From contig JANQGC010000080.1 in the NCBI GenBank assembly GCA_028277515.1, forward strand, positions 1 through 29,352: DNA of 29,352 bases, in the 5' to 3' direction. The notes under the pieces are model-generated. The model was not told the DNA's origin and ran no database searches. It saw only the letters and a list, made by a program, of their open reading frames with translations. The position numbers were made by a program, and so were the translations under genes. Within the stretch, counting starts at the first letter, position 1; every line of letters starts with the position of its first letter. Origin of the DNA: Anaerolineae bacterium. Lineage in GTDB: Bacteria; Chloroflexota; Anaerolineae; Promineifilales; Promineifilaceae. This document shows positions 6,441 to 14,407 of this stretch, piece after piece.

Positions 6441-8888
6441 TTAACCTTCTAATTTTATCTCTCGTGTGGCGGCAATATAGGATCGTTTTCCTATTAACTC
6501 AATGGGTTCCCCGGTAATTTCAAACGAGTCTTGAAGCGAAAAAACATCTGAATTGTTGCCGATCATGACATCAATATTTCCTGGTTCCACCACGAATTGT
6601 TTATTCTCATTGGTAAATCCTAATTGGCTCATTTTCACCGTGAATTCTACGATACTTTCTTCTTGGGACTGTAACGTGATCCGTTTGTAACCGGCCAATT
6701 CTTGCAATGGCCTTGTCACTTTCGCCTCGCGATCCCGCAGATAGAGTTGAACCACCTCATCACCAGCCACCTCTCCAACATTTTTCACCTTGCAGGATAT
6801 AGTCACTTCACCGTCAGAAGGGACTTGCTGCTGAGCAATGGACAGGTCCGAAAACTCGAAATTCGTGTAACTTAGACCATGTCCAAAATGATAGCGTGGT
6901 GCACGGGGGGCATCTACATAGCCTCCCCAAAAGGTTTCGACAATCATCGTGTTGGGATTCGGTTGTTTATATCCGCTGCCAATTTTATGATAATGGAAGA
7001 CAGGAATCTGTCCGATATTTACCGGAACGGTCATCGTTAGTTTTCCGCCGGGGTTGACTTTCCCGAAAAGCACATCGCTGATCGATTCGGCGCCGTGTGT
7101 GCCCGGAAAACCGACGAACAAAATGGCCGGGATATGGTCATAAGCCCAATTGATGGCATAGGGACGGCCGTTGAACAAAACCAATACGATTGGCTTGCCT
7201 GTAGCGTAAATGGCCTCAAGAAGTTCCTGTTGAACGCCGGGTAATTCGAGCGAGGTGGCATCCTTGCCTTCGCCACAAGTTGATTCTACCCAGCCACACA
7301 GATCCCCCAGCGTCAGAATAACGATGTCTGCCTTTTCAGCCGCGGCTATCGCTTCCGAGAAACCATCCGTTTCGGGATCTTTATAACTGCATCCTTGGGC
7401 GAAAGAAACGGCCGTGTCCGTGGATACCTGGTTTTTAATCGCCTCCACCACCGTTTGCGCAGCAGGATAATGTGTTTTAATGAAGGCTTCGATCGGTTTG
7501 TCCGAGAACAGTTCCCCAAATACCTTTTGCGCCGTTTCTGCAGAAAACTTCATCAGGCGATCCTCACTCTGTTCCATGTCGTGTTGAGACACAATGCTTT
7601 GCACAAGTTCCAGGCTGGCCGGGTAGGAGTACATATTAAATAATGACCGCAAATTATTAGCGTGCGGACCGATCACCGCGATTGAATCGATATCATCCGC
7701 GAGGGGCAGAAGGTTATTCTCGTTCTTGAGAAGGATAATTGAATCATCCGCTAATTTTTTTGCTAACTTTTTACTGCTCTCCCGTGAGTAAATTTCTACT
7801 ACCTTACCCGTATCGGCATATCGATTCTCAAATAATCCCAGCCTGAACTTGGCGTTGAGTACCCTGCCGACAGCGCCATCCAACAATTCCAGACTGACTT
7901 TTCCTTCACGGACCAGTTTGGGAAGTTTGTCGTACGCCTGGGTAACGGGAGTATCCGCATCTAATCCGGCCTCTATGCCCAAAATGGCAGCCTCCTCCCG
8001 GTTTTGGGCAATGCCAAACCGATCAATAAATGATCCTAGCTGGTTGCCTTCGCAAAGAACATGCCCTTTAAAGCCCACTTTGTCCCTAAGAAGGTCTTGA
8101 AGAATTTCCTTACTCGCTCCGACAGGTTGTCCGTTCACTTCCGAATAAGTAGCCATGATGGATTCAAGATTGGATAAAACAGTGGCTGCCTCGAAGGGAC
8201 GGGCAAAGGTTTCATACAATTCCACCATATTGAGGCGGTTGGCTGCCAGGTTCAGCCCGCCCAAAGTAACACCATAGCCCAGAAAGTGCTTCGCTGTGGC
8301 GATTACAGCATCGTGTAAATCTTTCCCTTGCAGCCCGCGCACATATTCAACCGCCATGCTAGCTGTTAGATAGGGGTCTTCACCATATGTTTCAAACAGC
8401 CTTCCCCAACGTGGATCTTGCACGATGTCAATTGTCGGTGACAAGGCCTGGCGTACCCCAACGGCCGTCATCTCTTCCTGGATAACCCTTGCCGCTTCTC
8501 CCACAAGTTCCGGCCTCCAAGTTGTGCTCAAATTCATTGCGGTCGGAAACATGGTCGCTTGAACACCAAGGAAACCGGTTGAGGCTTCGCTTTGGAAAAG
8601 GATCGGGATACTCAGGCGTGTGTTTTCTTCATGAAATTTTTGAATATTGTTGGCATAATCGGCGACTTTTACCGGACTCTCAAAATAAGCAACATTGGCA
8701 AACTGCGTAATCCGTCCCAGGCCGTTTTTCATATATTTCAGCATTAAGTCTTCATCCGGAAAATTCTTCCCAATCAATGAAAGGGGCCACACACAGCTTA
8801 ATTGCCCCGCTTTTTCCTCAAGGGTCATTATCTCCAGAAGATTCGTTATTCTTTTCTCGATTGGTTGGTTCGCGTCTTGATACAACAT
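6441..8888 (-). CDS. GH3 family beta-glycosidase with atypical nucleophile position
   Basis: An 815-residue GH3 enzyme with the N-terminal barrel domain, the alpha/beta sandwich domain and a C-terminal fibronectin III-like domain (about residues 690-770, with YHFGHGLSYTNFEF before it). Barrel landmarks are DPRWGRLFETYGEDPYL (158-174) and AKHF (199-202). The sandwich-domain acid/base candidate is Glu540 in CGEGKDATSLELPG. The block that should carry the nucleophile, normally V-V-S-D, reads VLCEGNQL, placing Glu280 where Asp is expected. The usual HG of the substrate-binding loop is TG (ASTGFLG). There is no signal peptide, so it is cytoplasmic. The start has AAGGAG nine bases upstream. It is the last gene of the PTS unit, 178 bases after the phosphatase, and may act on oligosaccharides or glycosides not handled by the PTS. 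Confidence 0.93.
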   Translation of the reverse strand: MLYQDANQPIEKRITNLLEIMTLEEKAGQLSCVWPLSLIGKNFPDEDLMLKYMKNGLGRITQFANVAYFESPVKVADYANNIQKFHEENTRLSIPILFQSEASTGFLGVQATMFPTAMNLSTTWRPELVGEAARVIQEEMTAVGVRQALSPTIDIVQDPRWGRLFETYGEDPYLTASMAVEYVRGLQGKDLHDAVIATAKHFLGYGVTLGGLNLAANRLNMVELYETFARPFEAATVLSNLESIMATYSEVNGQPVGASKEILQDLLRDKVGFKGHVLCEGNQLGSFIDRFGIAQNREEAAILGIEAGLDADTPVTQAYDKLPKLVREGKVSLELLDGAVGRVLNAKFRLGLFENRYADTGKVVEIYSRESSKKLAKKLADDSIILLKNENNLLPLADDIDSIAVIGPHANNLRSLFNMYSYPASLELVQSIVSQHDMEQSEDRLMKFSAETAQKVFGELFSDKPIEAFIKTHYPAAQTVVEAIKNQVSTDTAVSFAQGCSYKDPETDGFSEAIAAAEKADIVILTLGDLCGWVESTCGEGKDATSLELPGVQQELLEAIYATGKPIVLVLFNGRPYAINWAYDHIPAILFVGFPGTHGAESISDVLFGKVNPGGKLTMTVPVNIGQIPVFHYHKIGSGYKQPNPNTMIVETFWGGYVDAPRAPRYHFGHGLSYTNFEFSDLSIAQQQVPSDGEVTISCKVKNVGEVAGDEVVQLYLRDREAKVTRPLQELAGYKRITLQSQEESIVEFTVKMSQLGFTNENKQFVVEPGNIDVMIGNNSDVFSLQDSFEITGEPIELIGKRSYIAATREIKLEG

Positions 8889-9066
8889 TTTGTCTTACTC
8901 CTTCGTGGTCTTTTTCTAAGCAATATAGGTGCTGTAAACCAGCCTGTGTCTGCTCCCTTGGTTCATCGCGGACCGGTAAGCCATTTCCAATTCCCGTGGT
9001 TTAACAAAATCAAATGTGACCGATCCTTGCCGATGATGTCAACTTTGAATGGTCGTTTGCTCACTG
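8889..9066. other. Spacer between the GH3 and phosphatase genes
   Basis: This 178-bp spacer contains the GH3 ribosome site. On the minus strand a TTGACA (9045-9040) lies in it, but I find no convincing -10 at the right distance. A 17-bp sequence at 8962-8978 recurs inverted with two mismatches at 9092-9108 in the 3' end of the phosphatase gene. No gene is evident. Confidence 0.4.
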
Positions 9067-9690
9067 CTACCCCCCATCATTTTTGCCAATAACCGGTCCG
9101 TGATAAACGTTCAGGGAAAGCAGCCTATTCGTCTCAGGCCGATGGGCATCAACCTGGATTTGAGATATGGAACACGGCTTCAGCCTCTTGATCCCAAACT
9201 TTGATCCGGTAACCTGCCGCAGGATAGCGTTGATTACCCCATTATGAGTAACGACCAACACGGATTGTCTAGGATGTACTCGCGCAAGTTTGTTTAAGAC
9301 CCTGTCACCGCGGCGCATAAGCTGGTCCCAACTCTCTCCCCCTTTCCCAAAAGGTCTCTTGGAGAAAAATGTCAAATAAAAGAGCATTTTTAATGGACTG
9401 TAAGATTGCTGATCTAATTGTCCCTCTAGCTCCCCAAAATCCTGTTCCATTAACTCGTCTAAAGGGACGGGTTGTAAATGCACCGTCCTGGCAATGACCT
9501 CGGCCGTTTGCATGGTGCGACCAATAGGGCTGCTATAAAAGGCATCAAACTTCTCTCCTCTGAGTGCTTCCGCTGCTGCTTCTGCCTGTAGCAAACCAAC
9601 CTCGCTAAGGGGTGCGTCTGTTCTGCCATGGATCCGTCCTTCCTCCATCCATTCCGTTGTACCATGCCGAACTAGAGTGAGAATTGTCAT
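9067..9690 (-). CDS. Histidine phosphatase (phosphoglycerate-mutase-like) family protein
   Basis: A 207-residue member of the RHG histidine phosphatase clan. The phosphorylated histidine is His9 in LVRHGTTEW, Arg58 lies in SSPIGRTMQTA, the acid candidate is Glu82 in ELMEQDFGELEG, and the second catalytic His is His149 in VVTHNGV. Members remove phosphate from sugars, small metabolites or, in the SixA group, phosphohistidine proteins. This protein is longer than SixA and looks more like the small-molecule CobC/PhoE group, with an insertion around residues 92-115. It starts eight bases after the HPr gene inside a PTS operon. It could therefore hydrolyse the sugar phosphates made by the PTS or act on phospho-HPr; the sequence cannot decide. 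Confidence 0.88.
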   Translation of the reverse strand: MTILTLVRHGTTEWMEEGRIHGRTDAPLSEVGLLQAEAAAEALRGEKFDAFYSSPIGRTMQTAEVIARTVHLQPVPLDELMEQDFGELEGQLDQQSYSPLKMLFYLTFFSKRPFGKGGESWDQLMRRGDRVLNKLARVHPRQSVLVVTHNGVINAILRQVTGSKFGIKRLKPCSISQIQVDAHRPETNRLLSLNVYHGPVIGKNDGG

Positions 9691-9698
9691 AAGGCCAG

Positions 9699-9962
9699 TT
9701 ATTCGTTGAAGTTGTTGTTAACTAATTTCTCGATTGCTTGAATAGCCTGATCCTCATCTTGGCCAATAGCTTCAACAGTAATCTCCATACCTGGTTTTAC
9801 CCCCAGGCCCAATATACTAGTTAAGCTTTTGCCGTTCACCTGCTGATCGCCATGCTTGACCCTAATTTCAGCCTCATAATCCTGGATGGTCTTAACAAAT
9901 AGGGCTGCCGGCCGGGCGTGCAGTCCGACCCCGTTATTAATTTCAATCTTTATTTCAGCCAT
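9699..9962 (-). CDS. ptsH: PTS phosphocarrier protein HPr
   Basis: An 87-residue HPr, the small protein that passes phosphate from Enzyme I to EIIA. With the start at 9962, the active-site histidine falls at residue 15 (VGLHARPAA) and the regulatory serine at residue 46 (NGKSLTSIL), exactly the canonical numbering, which supports this start over the in-frame Met at 9998. A GGAGG site lies upstream, at a rather long spacing of about 12 bases. Ser46 is the residue phosphorylated by HPr kinase in Gram-positive carbon-catabolite control; whether such a kinase exists here is unknown. It sits between EIIA and the phosphatase. Enzyme I is not in the window. Confidence 0.93.
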   Translation of the reverse strand: MAEIKIEINNGVGLHARPAALFVKTIQDYEAEIRVKHGDQQVNGKSLTSILGLGVKPGMEITVEAIGQDEDQAIQAIEKLVNNNFNE

Positions 9963-10071
9963 TGAGTAAAGTTGTCCTCCGAGTTTAATTTGGTACATGC
10001 TGTTGATGGAAACGCCGGCCAGTATTAACTACCGTTGGCTAAATGGTTTGTTTTCTAAACAATTCAGTCAT

Positions 10072-10129
10072 GTGACGGTCACTTTCATCATTATTTTAGT
10101 GGCAATATCCATAATAAAGTGACCGTCAC
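10072..10129. repeat. Paired GTGAC-N-GTCAC palindromes, locus 2 (wide spacing)
   Basis: GTGACGGTCACTTT (10072-10085) and AAAGTGACCGTCAC (10116-10129) are exact inverted copies around a 30-base loop, with palindrome centres 47 bp apart. They lie between EIIA and HPr. The central base pair differs from the other two loci (G/C instead of A/T) but changes in both arms together, so the pairing is kept. Confidence 0.75.
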
Positions 10130-10145
10130 TTAAAACGGATGAGAC

Positions 10146-10493
10146 TTATTTATTCTCACCAGCAAGCTGCTTGAGTTGCCCATATAGCTTGAGCATATGT
10201 TTTGCCATTTGTGCTTCGGACATGGCGATCATCAATGTATCTTGCGCATGCGTCAGCAATAAGGAGTAAGGCAGGCTTTCCCCACGCGCTTCTGCTTGAA
10301 TCATTTCCGTCTGTGTTGTGTGGGCAGCGCGAATTTCCTCTCTGGCTCGTTTAAGTTTTTCGTCAGCAAGGTCAAATTCACCGTCATGGGCACAATCTAA
10401 GGCTTGCTGTACCAGGGTTCGAGCGTTACCGGCATGAATGATTACCTGGGTCGCTACCTGGACAGTTGTTGCGTCTAATTCAAACTCACTCAT
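10146..10493 (-). CDS. PTS lactose/cellobiose-type EIIA component
   Basis: A 115-residue all-helical EIIA of the Lac/Chb family, which forms trimers and takes phosphate from HPr. The phosphorylated residue is His82 in LLTHAQDTLM, with Asp85 matching the conserved metal-binding aspartate at the trimer axis. Length and the early HAGNAR block fit CelC/ChbA/LacF. The start codon lies three bases after the EIIC stop, so translation is probably coupled. With the EIIB and EIIC just upstream it makes a full cellobiose or aryl-beta-glucoside permease. Confidence 0.94.
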   Translation of the reverse strand: MSEFELDATTVQVATQVIIHAGNARTLVQQALDCAHDGEFDLADEKLKRAREEIRAAHTTQTEMIQAEARGESLPYSLLLTHAQDTLMIAMSEAQMAKHMLKLYGQLKQLAGENK

Positions 10494-10496
10494 CAG

Positions 10497-11750
10497 TTAC
10501 ACCACTACTTCACCGACCTCTGCGGTATCTACTGCAAAGGATTGGTTCTCAAATCTTTTGAAAAAGGGCAGCCAGACCAGGGCATTGACGACTAAAATTA
10601 GGGCGATCAGGATAAAGGAGCGCCAATCGTTGTTGAGGAAGAAGGCCCCTAGCCCGGCGGGCATGAAGGGGATCATGTTCATCGTATGCGGGATGGCGAC
10701 AAACCCTGTCCTCATTGCCAGGTAGACGATGGTCGGAGTCACAATTCCCCCATTGATAACGAAAGGGATCGCCAGGATTGGATTGTAGGCTATCGGAAGA
10801 CCAAAGATCAGCGGTTCATTGATGTTTAAAATACTGGGCAGTAAGGCAATTTTACCCAATCCCTTGATTGATTCGGATTTTGAGCGAAGCATTAAAAAAT
10901 TCAATGCCAGCGTGCTACCGACTCCGCCGAGGAAAACAAAAGCAAACGCAGTCCCCATATTGTTGATGTGGACAGGCTCTAAACCACTGGCAGCCATTTC
11001 AGCATTCTCGGCCAGCGCTCCCATCAACAAGGGGATAAAAGCGGCGATTATTCCAACAGGATGAATGCCCAGGACAAAGAGCAAACAAGCAAAGGTCCAT
11101 AATCCAATGAAAGCTAAATAACTATTTCCGATGGTTAGAATAGAGGAGATGAAACCGGAAAGCTGTGAAGTGATGTCGAAATCGAATAGATAGGTGATTG
11201 CCCAGGCGACAAATATTAAAAGAACGCTGGGAATAAGAGGGGAAAACCAATTTTTTGCAAAATCAGGCAAAGATTCCGCATTAATGGCCCAGCCTCGTTT
11301 CAGGAAAAATGCCATCACTTCTGCGGTACTGATCCCGGCAATGACGGCCAGTAACATACCAGATGCGCCCAAACGTGCCGAATCAATTTGAAAAACGACA
11401 TCCATGATGCCCTGTTCGATGTAAATAGGCTTGCTCAGTATTAAAAACATGGTCGTGCCGACAACGGCCGTACTCATCGGGTCGATTTTCAAGCGATTGG
11501 CATGCGCGTGGGAAATACCAAAGGCCGTGAACAGGCCCATCAATCCGAAGGTCAGGTTTGTCAGGAAGATAAAAAGCCCTGCCTGTCCCCCCTGAGCTGC
11601 GGTAGCGATATTCGTAACAATTTGGAAAGCAGCGCCGATAACGATAATCGGCATTGCAAAGAAAAACCCATCCATGATCGAGCGTAATACTCGAAGCTGT
11701 GAGATTTTATTGAGTTGGAAGACCAGCTTATCAAAAAAAGTCGCCATCAT
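10497..11750 (-). CDS. celB: PTS cellobiose-type EIIC membrane component
   Basis: A 417-residue membrane protein with about ten hydrophobic segments, matching CelB/ChbC-type EIIC. Recognisable blocks are the N-terminal FFDKLVFQLNKISQLRVLRS, LGIHPVGIIAAF in the middle, and LPSILNINEPLIFGLPIAYN, the conserved substrate-site region of this family, followed by NPILAIPFVIN. It moves the beta-glucoside across the membrane while EIIB phosphorylates it. The start is one of two tandem ATGs preceded by GGAGGTGA. It lies between the EIIB and EIIA genes. Confidence 0.95.
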   Translation of the reverse strand: MMATFFDKLVFQLNKISQLRVLRSIMDGFFFAMPIIVIGAAFQIVTNIATAAQGGQAGLFIFLTNLTFGLMGLFTAFGISHAHANRLKIDPMSTAVVGTTMFLILSKPIYIEQGIMDVVFQIDSARLGASGMLLAVIAGISTAEVMAFFLKRGWAINAESLPDFAKNWFSPLIPSVLLIFVAWAITYLFDFDITSQLSGFISSILTIGNSYLAFIGLWTFACLLFVLGIHPVGIIAAFIPLLMGALAENAEMAASGLEPVHINNMGTAFAFVFLGGVGSTLALNFLMLRSKSESIKGLGKIALLPSILNINEPLIFGLPIAYNPILAIPFVINGGIVTPTIVYLAMRTGFVAIPHTMNMIPFMPAGLGAFFLNNDWRSFILIALILVVNALVWLPFFKRFENQSFAVDTAEVGEVVV

Positions 11751-11775
11751 TTCACCTCCGACTGAAATTCGATAC

Positions 11776-12084
11776 CTATTTACCTAAGAGGCTTAAGGAT
11801 AAATCCGCAAGCCTTTCTCCATCCATGCGTCCATACATGGTGGACTCAATTGAAGACCAGGGAATGTTGTATTCCGTACACAAATTATCTATTTCTTTTT
11901 CCATATATTTCACTTGCGGGGCAACAAGGACCAGGTCGGCATCTCTTATATAGTCGACCAGGGCGGTCGAGGAGCGCGCATTGATATCGACAGCAATATT
12001 GCGCCTGGCAAAAGCTGCTTCCATTTTTTTGATTACAAAAGACGTAGATATCCCACCCATGCAAACTAAGATTACTCGTATCAT
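11776..12084 (-). CDS. celA: PTS cellobiose-type EIIB component
   Basis: A 102-residue EIIB of the Lac/Cel type. The phosphocysteine is Cys8 in ILVCMGGISTSF, where the following GGISTS forms the P-loop-like cradle. The segment DLVLVAPQVKYMEKEI is also conserved in the family. It takes phosphate from EIIA and transfers it to the incoming sugar at EIIC. It is encoded as a separate protein, as in Gram-positive cellobiose systems. An AGGTGAGG tract precedes the start. Confidence 0.94.
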   Translation of the reverse strand: MIRVILVCMGGISTSFVIKKMEAAFARRNIAVDINARSSTALVDYIRDADLVLVAPQVKYMEKEIDNLCTEYNIPWSSIESTMYGRMDGERLADLSLSLLGK

Positions 12085-12120
12085 ATGTACCTCACCTCAT
12101 GAAACTCTCTACTCAATAAT

Positions 12121-13536
12121 TTAATATGGGCTTTGATTTCTTTCTAACCTAGCAATTGCATCTGAAAAATTCGGCAGATCATCTTTATGAGCAACCAATA
12201 ATTCATCTAACGCATTTTTTGATTTTTCAAAAGAGTTCACACTTGGGCTGGCAACCAAAGCTTCGAGCGCTTTATGATAACTTCCTTCCATTGCTGCCTC
12301 GACAGCCAAGATCTCATAATGTTTTGAAGCCTGAATGAATGACACCATATGGCGAGGAATATCATTGCCCATCGCGATCGGCCACACGCCGACACGATTA
12401 ATCAGGCATGGAATTTGGGCGACATCTTCTCGCGGGATGCCAGGGAGACTGCCCAGATTGGGATAATCCACAATTTGTACATTCCCACTATTATTGAAAA
12501 TGGCACTTACGACATCCAAACCGGCTTCCCCATAGGAGGCGCCGCCGCGGGTCGATTGTACCAGCCGGAACCCTTCAATATCCTTCTTGCGATACATGTC
12601 GATCACGAATCCATCAAGTAATTGAACCATTTCTGCTCGACTATCGGCGTTAGCAACCATTTCAGCCAACTGTGGAGGAACGCGCTCGGCCGCGTTTGCC
12701 GCCATTTGCTTCCACATTTCCTTAAAACCAGAGCTGCCGGCATGCATTTCATCGGCATTGTAGTAGTAAAGGTCATAGGCTGCGGCAAAGGGCCAGCCAA
12801 TGAATTCCATCAGATCGTCGGAGGGCATCATCTTTCTTTGGTCTTCCTCCTTGAGACCGGCGGTCATCTCCAGCCCTTGCATCATCTTTCTGAAAGCCTC
12901 GACTCCCTTTGACTCGCCATCAATATAAAATTTTGCCCAGTTAAGGTGATTTAGCCCGACAAACTTGAGAAACACCCTGCTGCGAGCAATCCCGTAGGCC
13001 CGGGCAACGCCACTCCAGGCCAGAACCGGCCAGTTGCACAAACCCACAGCACGTTCGAGGCCGGCGATGCGGTGAACAGCCTCAGTCAGCATACCTCCGG
13101 GGTTTGCGAGATTTACTAACCAGGCATTCGGTTTGGAATATTTTTCTATGGCTTGGGCGACCTCGACAATGACAGGCACATTTCTAAGTCCCATGGCTAG
13201 ACCACCGGGTGGCATTGTTTCCTGACCGGCCAGGCCGTGCTTCGGTGGAATTGTCTCATCCAATACCCGTCCTTGGGCTTTACCGACGCGCATCGTCGTG
13301 ATCACGAAATCTGCGTCAGTCACCGCCTCGATGAGGTTTGTAGTGAAAACGAGTTTAATAGGTGAGTTAGCCTTTTTGAGGATATCTTCGGTGAACTCAC
13401 CCACAGCCTGCAGGCGGTCTTGATCGATATCCATCATCACCCACTCCTGTACCGGTAATTCATCTTTACGGTCAATCAGCATTTCCGCAAAGTCCGGGGT
13501 GTACGTACTACCTGCCCCAATACTAACTAATTTCAT
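12121..13536 (-). CDS. GH4 6-phospho-beta-glucosidase
   Basis: A 471-residue GH4 enzyme, the NAD- and Mn-dependent glycosidase family that works by oxidation at C3 and elimination. The Rossmann motif is at residues 5-10 (SIGAGS), the metal ligands are Cys167 (GLCNWP) and His197 (GLNHLNW), and HGLAGQETMPPGG fits the beta-type, phospho-sugar branch. It should split the 6-phospho-beta-glucosides made by the adjacent PTS. I prefer Met at 13536, which puts the Rossmann glycines at the usual distance; a Met seven codons upstream (13557) is in frame. It lies between tetR and EIIB and is the first structural gene of the unit. Confidence 0.93.
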   Translation of the reverse strand: MKLVSIGAGSTYTPDFAEMLIDRKDELPVQEWVMMDIDQDRLQAVGEFTEDILKKANSPIKLVFTTNLIEAVTDADFVITTMRVGKAQGRVLDETIPPKHGLAGQETMPPGGLAMGLRNVPVIVEVAQAIEKYSKPNAWLVNLANPGGMLTEAVHRIAGLERAVGLCNWPVLAWSGVARAYGIARSRVFLKFVGLNHLNWAKFYIDGESKGVEAFRKMMQGLEMTAGLKEEDQRKMMPSDDLMEFIGWPFAAAYDLYYYNADEMHAGSSGFKEMWKQMAANAAERVPPQLAEMVANADSRAEMVQLLDGFVIDMYRKKDIEGFRLVQSTRGGASYGEAGLDVVSAIFNNSGNVQIVDYPNLGSLPGIPREDVAQIPCLINRVGVWPIAMGNDIPRHMVSFIQASKHYEILAVEAAMEGSYHKALEALVASPSVNSFEKSKNALDELLVAHKDDLPNFSDAIARLERNQSPY

Positions 13537-13568
13537 TGCTTCCTTTCTTGTCTTCATAATTAGTTGTA

Positions 13569-14201
13569 CTACTCCTTTCTGTTTGCTTCTTTGGCGAGCA
13601 CACCATGCAGGTATGCATCCGCAAAATAATCAAAAGCGTTTTGATCAAAACCGGTTTGAAGCGGAATCCCAGAAAACCGGTCCGTCATCAAGTAGGCGAA
13701 GAATAATCCGAGTAGGGCGCGGCTAAGGACAGTAACGGGGATTGAGCCAAGCTCCTCACGCTCTTCCCTTAGTTGTTGAAGGATTGCTGTCATTTGGGAG
13801 AAGGTGGATTCAAACAGGCTGGGTAAATGTTTTCCCTGGAATTCGATCAACTCGATCAAGTGCAGCCGAATATCATCCGGGTTTTTATCCCAGGCAACAA
13901 GCATCCGGTCGGCCGAATGTTGTACAAACTCTTCTAACTTGTCCCCTTCAGCCCCTTTAATCGCGGGAGGGATCTGTAACCAGGGATGATATTGATTGAG
14001 CACCGCTTCAAATATCTCTTCCTTACCTTTAAAGTGATTGTAGATGGCTCCGGAAGCAATCCCTACGCGCTTAGTAATCTGACGCGTCGAGGTGGCGTGA
14101 TAGCCTTGTGAAGCAATTAGTTGGCGAGCGGCAACAATGATTTTTTGCCGGGTAGCGGCACCTTTTATTTTTCGTTTATCGGAGTTCGGAGTCTTCACCA
14201 T
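13569..14201 (-). CDS. TetR-family transcriptional regulator
   Basis: A 210-residue TetR-type repressor. The N-terminal helix-turn-helix runs from ATRQKIIVAARQLIASQGY through STRQITKRVGIASGAIYNHF, followed by KGKEEIF; the C-terminal domain is all-helical and unfamiliar. The start at 14201 is fixed by its promoter: the -10 box at 14246-14241 lies downstream of the only longer in-frame start (14261), which therefore cannot be used. It is the first gene of the PTS unit, 32 bases before GH4, and probably represses itself and the cassette through the palindrome at 14222-14239. The inducer may be a sugar phosphate or glucoside; the sequence does not tell. Confidence 0.92.
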   Translation of the reverse strand: MVKTPNSDKRKIKGAATRQKIIVAARQLIASQGYHATSTRQITKRVGIASGAIYNHFKGKEEIFEAVLNQYHPWLQIPPAIKGAEGDKLEEFVQHSADRMLVAWDKNPDDIRLHLIELIEFQGKHLPSLFESTFSQMTAILQQLREEREELGSIPVTVLSRALLGLFFAYLMTDRFSGIPLQTGFDQNAFDYFADAYLHGVLAKEANRKE

Positions 14202-14221
14202 TATGAACCTATCCAACAATA

Positions 14222-14269
14222 TGAACGAGCGCTCATTCACATTATAGAGACTTAAAATCATATGTCAAG
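14222..14269 (-). promoter_or_regulatory. tetR promoter with TetR-type operator
   Basis: On the minus strand, TTGACA (14269-14264), 17 bp, and TATAAT (14246-14241) form a perfect sigma-70 promoter. Immediately downstream, 14222-14239 is TGAACGAGCGCTCATTCA, an 18-bp palindrome with one mismatched pair, the classic form of a TetR-family operator. The expected start site near 14234 lies inside it, so binding would block initiation. Confidence 0.88.
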
Positions 14270-14297
14270 TGTATTTTGCAATAGAGAAGTGGTTTTC

Positions 14298-14350
14298 TTG
14301 ACAGCGATATAAAAGATTGCTAAGATGTTAGCGCTAACTGTTAGCGCTAA
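14298..14350 (+). promoter_or_regulatory. lacI promoter with two tandem LacI-type operators
   Basis: TTGACA (14298-14303), 17 bp, and TAAGAT (14321-14326) form a strong plus-strand promoter. Directly after the -10 come two perfect 10-bp palindromes, TTAGCGCTAA, at 14328-14337 and 14341-14350, with centres 13 bp apart. The central GCGC flanked by TTA/TAA is typical of LacI-family sites, so the LacI encoded downstream probably autoregulates here and controls the whole ABC/glycosidase unit. Confidence 0.88.
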
Positions 14351-14377
14351 CTGTAGGAGAGAGGCACTTTTTATCCC

Positions 14378-14407
14378 ATGAATTCGACTTTCTGGCGGCA
14401 GATATGA
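14378..14407 (+). other. Possible 9-codon leader ORF overlapping the lacI start
   Basis: A short frame, MNSTFWRQI-stop, ends in a TGA that overlaps the lacI start as ATGA. The lacI ATG has only a weak ribosome site of its own, while an AGGAGAGAGG tract lies 13 bases before the leader start. Translational coupling is possible, but the distance is long and the frame may be chance. Confidence 0.3.

Noticed and set aside
8909..8977. A 22-codon minus-strand frame in the GH3-phosphatase spacer starting MAYRSAMNQ
   Set aside because: It lacks a ribosome site and a recognised domain, and its frame is open only briefly upstream; no support for a gene.
8962..9108. A 17-bp inverted repeat around the GH3-phosphatase spacer
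   Set aside because: One arm lies in the phosphatase coding sequence, two pairs are mismatched and the arms are over 110 bases apart; chance or a small duplication is more likely than a functional site.
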